Shown here in pieces: positions 12,269 through 23,742 of a DNA stretch of 64,000 nt. Made by a program: the position numbers and the translations under genes. A model generated the notes under the pieces. It ran no database searches, was not told the origin of the DNA, and saw nothing but the letters and a program-made list of their open reading frames with translations. The stretch comes from Jacaranda mimosifolia (lineage: Eukaryota; Streptophyta; Magnoliopsida; Lamiales; Bignoniaceae), in assembly GCA_018894105.1 (NCBI GenBank), contig CM032117.1:40782501-40846500 (forward strand), read 5' to 3'. Every line of letters starts with the position of its first letter. Within the stretch, counting starts at the first letter, position 1.

Positions 12269-12313
12269 ACATACTGAGTCTGAGAGCATAAGGAGGAAAT
12301 TAATTCTCACCAT
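8153..12313 (-). CDS. Polygalacturonase, glycoside hydrolase family 28 (10 coding exons)
   Basis: Predicted 408-residue pectin-degrading enzyme, secreted to the cell wall, hydrolysing alpha-1,4-galacturonan. Coding exons on the minus strand: 12313-12311 (ATG only), 12141-12001, 11426-11289, 11060-10890, 10742-10716 (27 nt), 9878-9671, 9499-9418, 9003-8895, 8695-8579, 8383-8153. All junctions are GT-AG and the phases add up exactly. A hydrophobic signal peptide follows the start (VWLLFLALISLKFGSS), then FNVMDYGATNDG. All four GH28 motifs are present: NTD (208-210), GDDC (Asp 231-232), GPGHG (His 254) and RIK (288-290). The C-terminal exon carries QISKVVYKEIYGTS. Length is normal for a plant polygalacturonase. 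The start exon is the least certain part. Subfamily (endo or exo) was not decided. Confidence 0.93.
8386..8424. repeat. ATC trinucleotide microsatellite at the last splice acceptor
   Basis: Twelve or so ATC/TCA units end three bases upstream of the AG of the final polygalacturonase intron. Read in the gene direction this is a GAT repeat occupying the place of the usual pyrimidine tract. Confidence 0.9.
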
Positions 12314-12550
12314 ATATAAAAATCTGGAGATCGATGTATATGATCTTCCGAAGGGCCTAATTAACAGACCCAAAAAAAAGGAGTAGATTACTGTACCTAT
12401 ACAGATTACAGAATAAAAGATCAAATGGCATATCATCAGGAGAAAATAAGTGTTTTTCCTCAAACTAAATCCATTTAAAGAGCAGGCCATGAATTGACAA
12501 ATCCCTTCTTCACTCACTCTCTGACGCACCCTTTTAGTTACTTGTTTGTT

Positions 12551-12558
12551 TATTTATA
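12551..12558 (-). promoter_or_regulatory. TATA box of the polygalacturonase gene
   Basis: TATAAATA on the minus strand, about 240 bases before the proposed ATG at 12313. This leaves a 5' leader of roughly 200 bases. The leader holds an upstream ATG at 12490 opening a frame that does not join the enzyme frame; it could act as a uORF if transcribed. Confidence 0.55.
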
Positions 12559-12559
12559 G

Positions 12560-13855
12560 GCGTTATGTCCTATTTATAAGAGGTGAATGTGAAAGACCTG
12601 AGCTTAAAGAAATTAAGAGCGGGAAATTAGAATCAATGAGATCTTACAAAGACACTTTCAGTTGGTGTGTGTCTGGGCTGCCCAGGGGAGTTAAGAACGA
12701 GGTGGTGAGATCAGTAAGACTATCTACACAAAATTGTAAGGAGAACTAAATTAATTTCTAGAAATTCATCTTATATATAATATATACTTACTAGTAGTAG
12801 TAGAGTTTGAACAAGTTCAAGTAATTAGCTAGAGATCTATTTGCATTTGTCGTTGCGGTTCACACTCTAGTTAATGGAATTGCCGTCATAATTAAGGTAG
12901 AGTTGAGGTGGAACTTTTCGTTTTCTAAAGTATATTTTGGTTCTTAAATTAGTTTAATTCCTACTCACAAACGGATACACATTTTAGTTTTCTCCAGTTG
13001 GATCGGAGAATGAAAATAGATTCAAGTGCCAAAGATAAATGCATCAATATTTCATAAAGTTCTTATTAACCTCTACTAATATTTACCATTTGGGGACATA
13101 TCTATCTGATCACTACAAAAATTTAAAAAAAAAAACAAAAACTAAGTATTAGTGGCTTAAATTAAGTCATATGTAACAGTTATCATTTTCATATAGCAGT
13201 ATCTATCGTCTGGAGCTTAACTATCTCATTGTGAAAAAAAATAAAATATAATATTAATATTAATAGCAATAGATTAGGTCATCCACACTATTATTAAAAA
13301 AAAGGAGTCTATTTTGTCTTTAAAATGAAAGTTATTGTATATCTCACCCTATAATTTTCTCTAAAATAAATACTTTCGTATCGTATTAAAGATAAAATTG
13401 AAAGTGCATGTATATTAAAAATAGTTATGCTACCAATTTACAAATAATATACCAAATGTATTTTGTTCACTTATCGCAGTACAATACCAATTAAGCAACT
13501 ACGTGTATTCAATAGTTCTCATTATTTTTCTTACAACTACTAATATACTAAAATATTTTTATTATTTCTCCCAAAACTACTTAAGTACTATTTTTTCTAA
13601 AACCAAAAAATTCTCCTTATTTTTATTGTATATTTAATTTTCATTAACCATTTGGAGTGGACTATTTTCTAAGTTGTCTAGCAATTAATTTTGCAATTAT
13701 TATAGATATATATTATTATATTATAATATATTCATCTTCATGATATTTGATTTATATTGATAATGAGAAATCTTTCATACTTTTCAAGTTAGAGGGGCAC
13801 ATATTGTGGGCATATGTACGGTGAGGTATGCTTGTATTTATCTCATATGAGGTAT
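12560..13855. other. Intergenic, AT-rich, no gene seen
   Basis: This stretch upstream of the polygalacturonase promoter shows no recognisable coding sequence. Short frames here are unsupported. A CACTACAAAAA string near 13,117 has no partner. Confidence 0.6.
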
Positions 13856-15330
13856 CATTAAATTAAATAAAATATGCTTTTTTACAATAGGTTACTGTTA
13901 ATTGTACAACAAGTTGTTGGTTCACATTTTTAGTACAGTAAATGCTTGGTAAATATTTAAAAATAATAATTAAAAGATATTTAATTATATATTTTATATT
14001 AAAATAATAAATAATATTTAAAATAATATAGTTAAATATAATTATCTTTATTTATTAACTAAAATGAAAAAATGTGTCAAAAAAAACAAAAATAAAAAAA
14101 TTTAAGAATAAATATAAAATCTAAAACTATCATCCTAGCAACATAATTTAATTTTAAACATTTTAATCATTTAAATAAGTATTAAAATAATTATTTTAGA
14201 TTGATACTAATATTATATAAAAAAATATAAATATATTTAAAATAATTAATTAAATTAAATTAAAAAACAAAAAAAAATCATCTTCTTCTCCCAACCACCC
14301 CCCCCCCCCCCAACCAAAAGCCGCAAACCGCACCCAACCCAAGTCACAAACCACCATAGCCGTCGTCCCATTAAATTAAATGACATATGCTTTTTTACAA
14401 TAGATTACTATTAATTGTACAACAAATTATTGGTTCATATTTTTAGTATATTAAATACTTGATAAATATTTAAAAATAATAATTAAAAGACATTTAATTA
14501 TATATTTTATAATATTAAAATAATAAATAATATTTAAAATAATATAATTAAATATAATTATCTTTATTTATTAAGTAAAATAAAAAAATGTGTCAAAAAA
14601 AACTAAAAAAGAAAAATTTAAGAATAAATATAAAATCTAAAACTATCATCCTAGCAACATAATTTAATTTTAAACATTTTAATCATTTAAATAAGTAATA
14701 AAATAATTATTTTAGATTGATACTAATACTATATAAAAAAATATATTAAATAATTAAATAAAATAAAAGAATTAATTAAATTAAATTAAAAAAAACAAAA
14801 AAACCAAAAAACTCTCCCCCCCAACCCCCAACAGCCGCAAGTCGCCACCTGCCCAAGTCGCAAACCGTCATAGCCCCACCCCACCAAAAGCTGCAAACCG
14901 GCCCATGCTTGAGTCGCAAACCGCCATAGCCTCCATCCCATTAAATTAAATGGCATATACTTTTTTATAATATATTACTGTTAATTATATAATAAGTAGT
15001 TGGTTTACATTTTTAGTTCATTAAATGTTTGGTAAATATTTAAAAATAATAATTAAAAAATATTTAATTATATATTTTATAATATTAAAATAATAAATAA
15101 TATTTACAATAATATAATTAAATATAATTATCTTTATTTATTAACTAAAAAAAAATGTGTCAAAAAAAACTAAAAATAAAAAAATTTAAGAATAAATATA
15201 AAATCTAAAACTATCATCCTAGCAACATAATTTAATTTTAAATAAGTAAATTAATAATTTTAATCATTTAAATAAGTAATAAAATAATCATTTTAGATTG
15301 ATACTAATATTATATAAAAAAAATCAGAAT
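13856..15330. repeat. Head-to-tail triplication of an AT-rich unit of about 510-570 bp
   Basis: Units start with a CATTAAATTAAAT string at about 13,856, 14,368 and 14,937. Each continues through TTTTTTACAATA, a block AATATTTAAAAATAATAATT, TGTGTCAAAAAAAAC and ATCCTAGCAACATAATTTAA. The first two end in a C-rich linker (CCACC, CCCAACC, GCCGCAAACCG, AAGTCGCAAACC) that contrasts with the AT-rich body; the third lacks the linker and stops near 15,330. Copies differ by scattered changes. No coding potential. The origin is unknown. Confidence 0.85.
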
Positions 15331-16150
15331 TAATTATCAACCAGTAATACAGGTAGAAGGTTAAATATAATTATTATGTTGCAAACTAATTATTAAAATA
15401 AAAAGTTATGATTTTACATTTTAAATCAAACGACGTACGTTAAGTATAATTGTATATTTCTTATATGAAGTATGTATAAATAATAATGCACCGTAAACTA
15501 CTCCACATATTGTAGGATTTGGTAATGGCCACTGGCCACGTCGAGTCGGAAGCGGGATGAGCCTCAACCAGTCAACCTCAAGTAACGAGATTTGGGCAAT
15601 AATTGGTTACATTTGGGGAATAAAATTGTTCCACTAAAATATTTTCCAGCATTATAAGTTTTTGGATGGGAAATGTCAAATGTGTTTTGGACATTTTTCA
15701 AAATATCCTTTATTTATTCTTTCCGTCTACTAAAAAATCATTAATTTTCATTCAGTACATTATTATTTAATTAATTACTATAATAATATTTTAAAATTAT
15801 TCCAATCATTATATTTTAATACATATATGTTATATGTATATTTTCAAATTGTATATATATATATATCTATTAAAAATATTATCTCACTATTAAAGTAAAT
15901 CATAGGATAAAATTAACTCCGAACCACTAACTCAAATATCATTTATACTGAAATAAATAAAATACACAAATATAAATCGGACAGAGGGAAATGTTTCCTC
16001 AGGCAGTTCCACCCAAAAAGGAAAGTGGCAAGTTCGTCTGCGAGTCCAGTTTCCTTCTGAACCCGAACGCAGAGCAAGACACTGAAAGCTCACTCTTACG
16101 CGAGATCTACTATTTCATTTCTATAGATTTCCCCTCTACTCCTATTTTCC
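15331..16150. other. Upstream region of the methyltransferase-like gene
   Basis: No gene was recognised. A short frame from 15,991 overlaps the first exon in another frame and is probably 5' leader. No convincing TATA box was fixed. Confidence 0.5.
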
Positions 16151-18424
16151 ATGGCAAATGGCTGGAAAAGAAGCCAACCCACCAAAATCCTGACCCCTAA
16201 AAACCTCCTCCTCATCGCGTCCACCTCCCTCCTCCTCCTCACCTTCTTCTACCTATCCACCCAAACCCCCAAAGATCCCAAATTACCTCACAGCAAAGTC
16301 CTTAAAGATTCAATCTTTGCCAGGCCCGTTAAGCCGTTTGATTGCTACAATGCCCCACAAGCCCACCCCGTCTTCGCCAACATTGTTGAGGGTCTCAAAT
16401 TCCCTTTTCTCTATTCACTCTCAGACTATGGGAATTTACCGGACAAGCCCCACAAAAACATTGTCAGGACGCTTAAGGGGAAGCTCTTTAGAAGGCCTGA
16501 TATATCTTCCACCGTGCAGGAGTTGTTGGAGAAGATGAGAGGGGAGAACAGAAATGGGATATTCGTGGATGTTGGGGCGAATGTGGGAATGGCTAGCTTT
16601 GCTGCTGCTGTGATGGGCTTCAAGGTGTTGGCCTTTGAACCCGTTTTCGAGAATTTGCAGAGGATCTGTGATGGGATTTATTTCAATAGAGTTGGGGAGT
16701 TGGTGGAGGTGTTTGAAGCTGCAGCCTCTGATCGCTTCGGGAACATAACATTTCATAAGGTATCTGTGTTTTCATCGGTTTTCCAAGTCGGTTTTTCTGA
16801 GTAGTTTTTCTTTCTTTTTTTTTTCTTTTTATGTTTACATCTAAAGATTTTCTGTGTTCTCTTTGCTGTTGTATGGATTAAGTTTGGATTTAGAGCGAAC
16901 TAGTGTTGGTGGAGTGGATGCTATTCTAAATTGGCATCCTTCTTGTTTATAGAATTGACTTTTCTTTCAAGTAAATCATTTTTAATAGATATTCATATTC
17001 TGACATCAGAGTATTAGTTTCAATTGGTAGAAAAAAGAAAACCCACAACCCTTTTGGGGGTACAATTACCTTGATACGACTTCACCTCGGTAACGTGAGT
17101 TGCCTTTGGTATCCCCGTGTCACAGTCAAAGGTAATGACTGGATATGGCCAGCTCCCATCATATGACGGGATAATGAATTTATGAATTTGAATAACTTTA
17201 ATTGTGAAGTGCTGAGGAATAAAATTTACCACCACCATGCTGTAGAAGGTTCACTTTGATAAATTGGATTCCTCAATATTTATGAGGTAGCTGTTGCGTT
17301 TAGTAATCGGAAAGCTATTTTATGTTTTCAGCAATATAATAATGTGGAAAAAGGTTAAATGATCTGTGAACTTCTGCATGCTTAGTCCTCTGTTATAATA
17401 TTGACACACTTTCTTCTCTTGCATTCCCTCTTTGAATTGGATTTTGGTTCCAGTGAAGTTTTGCTAGATTACTGACTCTCCTCCCATGACAAATATTTAT
17501 ATCATAATAAGCAGAACTGCTGCACTAAGTGCAGTGCGGTGGCATGACTGCACTACATGGCTTATCAAATTAAGATAGTAGCTCCGTGCTTGGCCTAGCT
17601 CTGATATTTTTATAAAATATATGAGTGATCTGGTCAGAAATGCCTAATGATCAGATGGTATTTTGTATCTTGGTTTTTAATTGTTTCTGACAAGCAGAAC
17701 TGCTAAAACATATAGTCTATCAAACCAATAATTATCTAATTGGTTGGACTGATATGGCACAGGAGATGCTATTCTGGCAATTCCTAATAGATTCTTTATT
17801 GCTGATATTCATGATTCCAATGCACCCATTTCATGGTTAATATGTGATTTTCGGTGTTGCGGTGCCTCTGTCTATTTCTCCTACCACCCGAGTTGTCCTT
17901 TTCCCTAATTTGATGCCTTAGCTGTTACTCCTTAGTGTCTTCTTGGCTGCTTAAGTTTGAAAAACATATGAATTAGAAGTTTCTCCCTACTTGTATTTTT
18001 TGGGGTGGATTCTTCAGAAATATGATAATCATTAACATTTTGTTTACATGTAAATGGTCAGTTGGTTGGTCGGCTTGACAACAGTGCAGTCTCTGCCACT
18101 GGTGCCAAAATGGCTTTTAAGTCCAATGAAGAGATTGCACTTCAAGTCAAGTCCATTCCTCTCGATGAAGTGATCCGAGAGTCTGAGCCTGTGGTTCTGC
18201 TCAAAATAGATGTTCAGGGTTGGGAGTATCATGTTCTGAAAGGCGCATCAAAATTGTTGTCAAGAAAGAGGAGTGAAGCACCATACCTAATATATGAAGA
18301 AGACGAACGTTTGTTACAAGCAAGCAACAGCAGCTCCAAAGAGATAAGGGAGTTTCTGCACAGTATGGGTTACCACCAATGCACGCAGCATGGTACAGAT
18401 GCACACTGCATGAAAACAGATTGA
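16151..18424 (+). CDS. FkbM-type methyltransferase-like membrane protein (2 exons)
   Basis: Exon 1 is 16151-16759 and exon 2 is 18062-18424; the intron (1,302 bp, GTATCT...TCAG) is in phase 0. The product is 323 residues. The N-terminus is short and basic, followed by one hydrophobic segment at about residues 17-36 (NLLLIASTSLLLLTFFYLST), a type II signal anchor suggesting Golgi or plasma membrane with the domain outside the cytosol. A Rossmann-type S-adenosylmethionine binding loop FVDVGANVGMASF lies near residues 137-149, followed by VLAFEPV. Exon 2 has the FkbM family signature KIDVQGWEYHVLKGA (251-265) and APYLIYEEDERLL. Plant FkbM proteins are mostly uncharacterised, so the substrate is unknown. 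The start is the first ATG in frame before the anchor. Confidence 0.9.
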
Positions 18425-20563
18425 AAACCGTCATTTTTCTCTAACGATTTGACATGGAAACTGAGAGAAATTGAACAAGCACAATACAATTATTGTAATC
18501 TGCGACGTGGTGATAAGCAGAAATGCTGGACGACCTTGTGATGCCTTTATCCTAATAGCTCCTGCAGCGCCGTTGAAGAGGATGACATTCAACTAATTGA
18601 CTTTAAAATATTACGCAATTGACCAATGAAAGCTTGCAAAGGCCACTGTTGATTTTCTTGCCTGTAATCTGATTTGATTGTAAAGGTGCCAGTATTAAGA
18701 ACTTATCATTTTCCTTTTGGTCTTAAGTTTGATGTTTCTGATCCATTGTTGCTTAGCATTTATATAAAGAGCATAGAGGTAATAATTGTTTATAGTACTT
18801 TGACTTGCACGTCCATGATCATCTTACTCACCTTTTTCTTTGAGTGATAAATTTTCTTTTATGATGTCAAGTTGTATTAATTGTGTTGGAATGTATCCTC
18901 GTAGGGGCTTTTATTGCTTGTGGATAACCATGAGTATGAATATGTAAACATCCTTTTGTCAAGGTCAATGGAGAATTCTTGGATGGTCGGTTAGTCTCTG
19001 TTAAATGCAATGCTATCGTGATGCTTTGGTTTCTTGCTGTGTAATCATTCTCCTAGCTTAGTTCTTAAGCTTTTTCATTGCCTAAGAAGATTAATTCTTT
19101 TCATATTGGCAGATTGTGGGTTTTAGTCCTCTGCGCTTGTTGGTTTGGCAGTTAAAGTTTTGAATTAGAAAACACATTAGAAATCTCTAGTCAATGAAAA
19201 GAAAAACTGTTTACTTTATTTATAAAAAAGAGAAGTATGAAATTTGAGAATTTCTTGACCTTCCTACACTTGCACCATGTTTGGTTTAAGGAATTTGATA
19301 AGAAAAAGAAAATATTAGGAAAAAGAAAAACAAAAGTAAAAAAATATAAAATCTCAAATTTATTTGGTTGTAAAAGAAAGTAATGAGGAAAAGAATGGAA
19401 GATTAATGTGTTGGAAAAGGAGATAGAGTTCAAATGAATTTTTCCCTCATTTCTCATTTTCCTCAAATCCATCATATTTTTCCTAAGTTATCCTTTCTTC
19501 AGCATTCCTTACTAGCCAAACAATCAAAAATATTTTCCTCAATCATTTTTTTTACTTTTCCCTATCAAAATCCCTGTGTTGGGAGTTTTGGGGGAGTTTC
19601 AGGATTTTAGATTGAATGTGATGATGTGATAAATGATGGAAAGCTGACGGTGGCATTATTTTTTTAATTTAGTTCAAATCCAAAACTACACATATAAGTG
19701 TAAAGCTGATGTCATTTTGTTTATTGACCACTTAGCTTCATGACTATTAAATACTATTTACTTAATTAGATAACATTTATTGCTTATTGTTTAAAAAAGA
19801 ATTGGCAGGTTTAGATGCATCCTTAGGAGGGACTAAAACTGATGCCGGGAAGAAATCAAATTAATTGGGTGGTTAACTTCTACATTTTGTGTTTTAAATA
19901 TAATTTGTTGCTTGGCAGCAAAGTTTGAATTGGCTCTGCCATAAGTATATGTATCTTGTTTGGTTGATTTTGTCTCTAAGAATTATTATATGAGGGCTTC
20001 GTCGGATTTCAATGCTGAGGCTAAAGGTACATTTGAACCAGATTTTTTAGGTGCAGAACCAAACTAAGAATTTCTAATTTGAGGATAAAACAAATATTTC
20101 AATTTGTACGAAAAGATAATTTACTACTTTGAAAGAGAAGAAAATTTTGAATTTTATTTAATTTACAATTTAAAGAACAACAAGCTCCAACTTTATAACT
20201 GATTTTTTTTTTTTTAATACATACACGCATATCAATTATTTGTTAGGTCTAAACATCAACTCCACACCTTATGTATGAAATTTATGCTGTTGGGTTAAAA
20301 ACCACTCGATTATATAACTGGTCTATGTTTGAAGTGAGGTAGTTAAGGTTGGTTGAAAAGACAAAAGTTTTATAATTAATTTGTTTTACTTTTTATCATT
20401 ATCTTTATAATCCTAATAATAATTTCATAGATCCATTCAAATATATCTTCATAAAGTTAACCTCTACTCATATCATTTTCTTGAAGTTGGATATGCAAAT
20501 GCATTTTGCGGTCAGATATATCAAACCCTTTACAGATTTGATTGAACTATGCATATTGTAAAG
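18425..20563. other. 3' flank and intergenic, no gene seen
   Basis: AT-rich sequence after the methyltransferase-like gene. The first few hundred bases probably include its 3' untranslated region. A purine-rich stretch at 19,280-19,450 flanked by TTTGGTTTAAGG and TAGCCAAACA could be an old MITE, but its ends do not pair well. Confidence 0.5.
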
Positions 20564-21174
20564 GGTATTGTTATTTGCATTCCAAAATTTATTATTCACA
20601 TTCCATTCTAAATTTTTGTGTTAGGCTATTGACCAAAATATCCACTTCCTTTACAAAACACCATTTATATTAATTAGTAAGACAAATATTCTTTTTTAAT
20701 ATAATATTTATCACTTCCAACTTTATTATTCATGAAACATTTCAGCTTAATTTGTCCAACTTAATATGAAATTAGAAGGTCTAGTGTTCTTTTCTTTCTT
20801 TATTTCACTTTTCTAATTGTAATAATTTTAGACAATAGTCTTTTGAAATAAAACAAGGCCCACCTTTGGGGTGTGAAAATATATTATTTTGTAGTGATGT
20901 TATCATTTTTCTATTAAAGTTCATGGTCATGTCTTCAACTAGATGATTAAATTTAGAGATGAGATAATCTGTTTATTTTTATGCACTCTATCAAATTTGA
21001 AATGAATCGAGATTAATATTTAATAGGACAATGAATAGTACATTAAAGGCATAATTGACCAACAATTGAAATTAAATGATATCTTAAAAATAAAAGGATA
21101 TGATGGTTAATTTTTGTAAATTAAAAATCAATTGGAGTGTGAATAACAAATTTTGAAGTGCAAATAACACTACC
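20564..21174. mobile_element. MITE copy A (611 bp)
   Basis: The left end reads GGTATTGTTATTTGCATTCC and the reverse complement of the right end reads GGTAGTGTTATTTGCACTTC. Both continue through AAAATTT(A/G)TTATTCACA(T/C)TCCA, a terminal inverted repeat of about 43 bases. TAAA occurs on both flanks. No coding sequence. A second, inverted copy lies at 21,889-22,484. Family not recognised. Confidence 0.75.
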
Positions 21175-21862
21175 TAAATTTAAAGAGTTACATCTTATTT
21201 GATTTATAATTTTAGGAAAAGTGTATTATATATATATATATTGAAAATTTATTGAAGGAACTTATACTCGATCTGAATTAAAATTTCATTTTTTAATGTG
21301 TATCAAGTTATTAAATGTTAAATTATTTGGTTTGTTGAAATGAGTAAAGTGTATAGCAGGATTATAATACTAGGAATTAATTATGATAGTCAATTAAAAA
21401 GAATTAAAAAAATATAATATAAATATATAGATTTAATAAGTAATCTAATATTTTTTCCATGAATTTTTTGTATTTTTTAATTTTATAAACTTTATTATAT
21501 TTTAAAACAAATAACACTACCTAAATTTAAAGAGTTACATCTTATTTGATTTATAATTTTAGGAAAAGTGTATTATATATATATTGAAAATTTATTGAAG
21601 GAACTTATACTCGATCTGAATTAAAATTTCATTTTTTAATGTGTATCAAGTTATTAAATGTTAGAAAACTTTTTAAAATATAATAAAGTTTATAAAATTA
21701 AAAAATACAAAAAATTCATGGAAAAAATATTAGATTACTTATTAAATCTATATATTTATATTATATTTTTTTAATTCTTTTTAATTGACTATCATAATTA
21801 ATTCCTAGTACTATAATCCTGCTATACACTTTACTCATTTCAACAAACCAAATAATTTAACA
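21161..21862. repeat. Recent inverted repeat with direct duplication in the loop
   Basis: Segment B (21,161-21,320) recurs directly as B2 (21,508-21,663), differing only in the number of TA units. Segment C (about 21,317-21,507) recurs inverted as C' (21,671-21,862) with a single mismatch seen in about 190 bases. The order is B, C, B2, C', so the transcript could fold into a hairpin with 190-bp arms and a loop of about 163 bases made of B2. B includes the last 14 bases of MITE copy A, so the event came after that insertion. Confidence 0.85.
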
Positions 21863-21888
21863 ATTAACGCAACATAGATATATAGATA

Positions 21889-22484
21889 GGTAGTGTTACT
21901 TACACTCAAAAATTTGTTATCCACACTTCAACTAATTTTTAATTTACAGAAATTAACCATCATATCCCCTTTATTTTTAAGATATCATTTAATTTAAATT
22001 GTTGGTCAATTATGCCTTTATTCATTGTCCTATTAAATATTAATCTTGATTCATTTCAAATTTGATAGAGTGCACAAAAATAAACAGATTATCTCATCTC
22101 TAAATTTAATCATCTAGTTGAAGACATAACCATGAACTTTAATAGAAAAATGATAGCATTACTACAAAATATTATATTTTTACACCCCTAAAGGTGGGCC
22201 TTGTTTTATTTCATAAAGATTAATGTCTAAAATTATTACAATTAGAAAAGTGAAATAAAGAAAGAAAAGAACACTAGACCTTCTAATTTCATATTAAGTT
22301 GGACAAATTAAGCTGGAATGTAACAAAGTTGGAAGTGATAAATATTATAATAAAAAAGAATATTTGTCTTACAAATTAATATAAATGGTGTTTTGTAAAG
22401 GAAGTGGATATTTTGGTCAATAGCCTAACACAAAAATTTAGAATGGAGTGTAAATAACAAATTTTGGAGTGCAAATAACAATAC
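21889..22484. mobile_element. MITE copy A' (596 bp), inverted relative to copy A
   Basis: It is the reverse complement of 20,564-21,174 over its whole length at roughly 90 percent identity by eye; the shared interior includes AAGGCCCACCTTT on one strand. The divergence shows it is not a product of the same event as the near-perfect inverted repeat between the two copies. Confidence 0.75.
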
Positions 22485-23742
22485 TTTATTGTAAACGCAT
22501 TTAGTCTCCTATAAATAAGTCAAACATAAAAGAAGAAAAGAAAAGGATGGCGGGTAGAAATGAGAGAAATCTCAATTAAAAGCTTGCATACAATTTTTTT
22601 GGTCAGCACTAGATAAATGCATTTTTTATGTCAAATACATCAAGCATGTATAAGATATCCAGAACCATGAAGATGTGACTAGATAATCTTACAATGAAGA
22701 ATTCAAACAGCACACGGGAATCCAATTACAGGTTAAATTTCATCATGGCAGGAGAAAAAAGATTGCACAGAAAAGCGATACAAATTGCAATAAGAAGCAT
22801 ACAGTACTATTTGCACAATGCGAGAGAAATAGTATTTCAAGTGAGCTATATCCTATTATATACATGAATATGCAGACTGACCATGCGAACAATTTGCAGA
22901 AGTTTAGGTAGCTGCGACACTCTTAGCAACACATTGAAACAAACAGAGATGTGATGCAATCAGGAAATCTTACGTGACTTTTATCTTCTCAATTCAACTT
23001 CCAAAAATAACTGGAACCACTTCTACCTGCAACAAAAGTTTAAAACATGGCCATCAGTTGAAAAGAGCAATATTAATATATTTTGTGCTTTCCTCTGAGT
23101 GCTATGCTTCACGCACTTGTTCCTTATCCTAACCAAGTGCTATGGTAGGCAAATATATTGATGGACTGAGCAAGATTGTGCGCATCAAGAGAACGGTGAG
23201 ACTATATATCAACTTTAAATTATCTCCAAGTCAAACTTTGTAGTTCTAGCAGCCTTCTAACCACCTTGGGTTTACTAGGATTTAATGTTATTTCATGCGG
23301 AAAACAGCTCGAGAATTATATGAAAAAAAATTAAAATGAAAATAACAGTAATTGTAAGTTTAGCAGCCAATGAACATTCATCTTAAATGATAATTCACAT
23401 ATTGTCAGCACAGGAATACCTGATATTTATAGATCCAAACTGCAACCTTCTTTAAAAATAGAAGTATAGAACAGAAGAAGAATAGCGATAAACTGTACAA
23501 CTTATACTTAATCTTCAAGATCAATTCTAACATGAATTTGTCAGGGATTAGATGTAACCTTGCTGAAAAGCATTCTCTCTTTTGTCTTAGAAAAATCGTG
23601 TAAACAGTGAAACATGAAAAATATATCATTTGTTATGCAAACAGAACAGCTGAACTTTCAGAATGCTGTAATGCTTCATACATGATATATAGGTTGATCT
23701 TGACACCTAGTTCATTTTGATCTTGGACTTTAAGCAGTACAA
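22485..23742. other. Downstream region of the DUF3119-like gene
   Basis: No coding sequence was recognised. Part of it is presumably the 3' untranslated region of the minus-strand gene that stops at 23,743. Confidence 0.5.

Noticed and set aside
12218..12490. Frame from ATG 12490 as the N-terminus of the polygalacturonase
   Set aside because: Its GT donor (ATAG|GTACAG) leaves a phase that does not fit the acceptor at 12142, and the peptide does not look like the family N-terminus.
13117..13130. CACTACAAAAA as a CACTA terminus
   Set aside because: No inverted partner or 3-bp duplication found nearby.
17020..17260. Intronic stretch whose reverse complement contains GGTGAAGTCGTATCAAGGTA, like the 3' end of 16S rRNA, and a 72-codon minus-strand frame
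   Set aside because: Only about 20 bases resemble rRNA and the flanks do not continue it. The frame has no recognised domain and lies in the intron of the FkbM gene; origin left open.
19265..19580. Possible MITE with TTTGG...CCAAA ends
   Set aside because: The ends pair poorly and the interior is low-complexity; not enough support.
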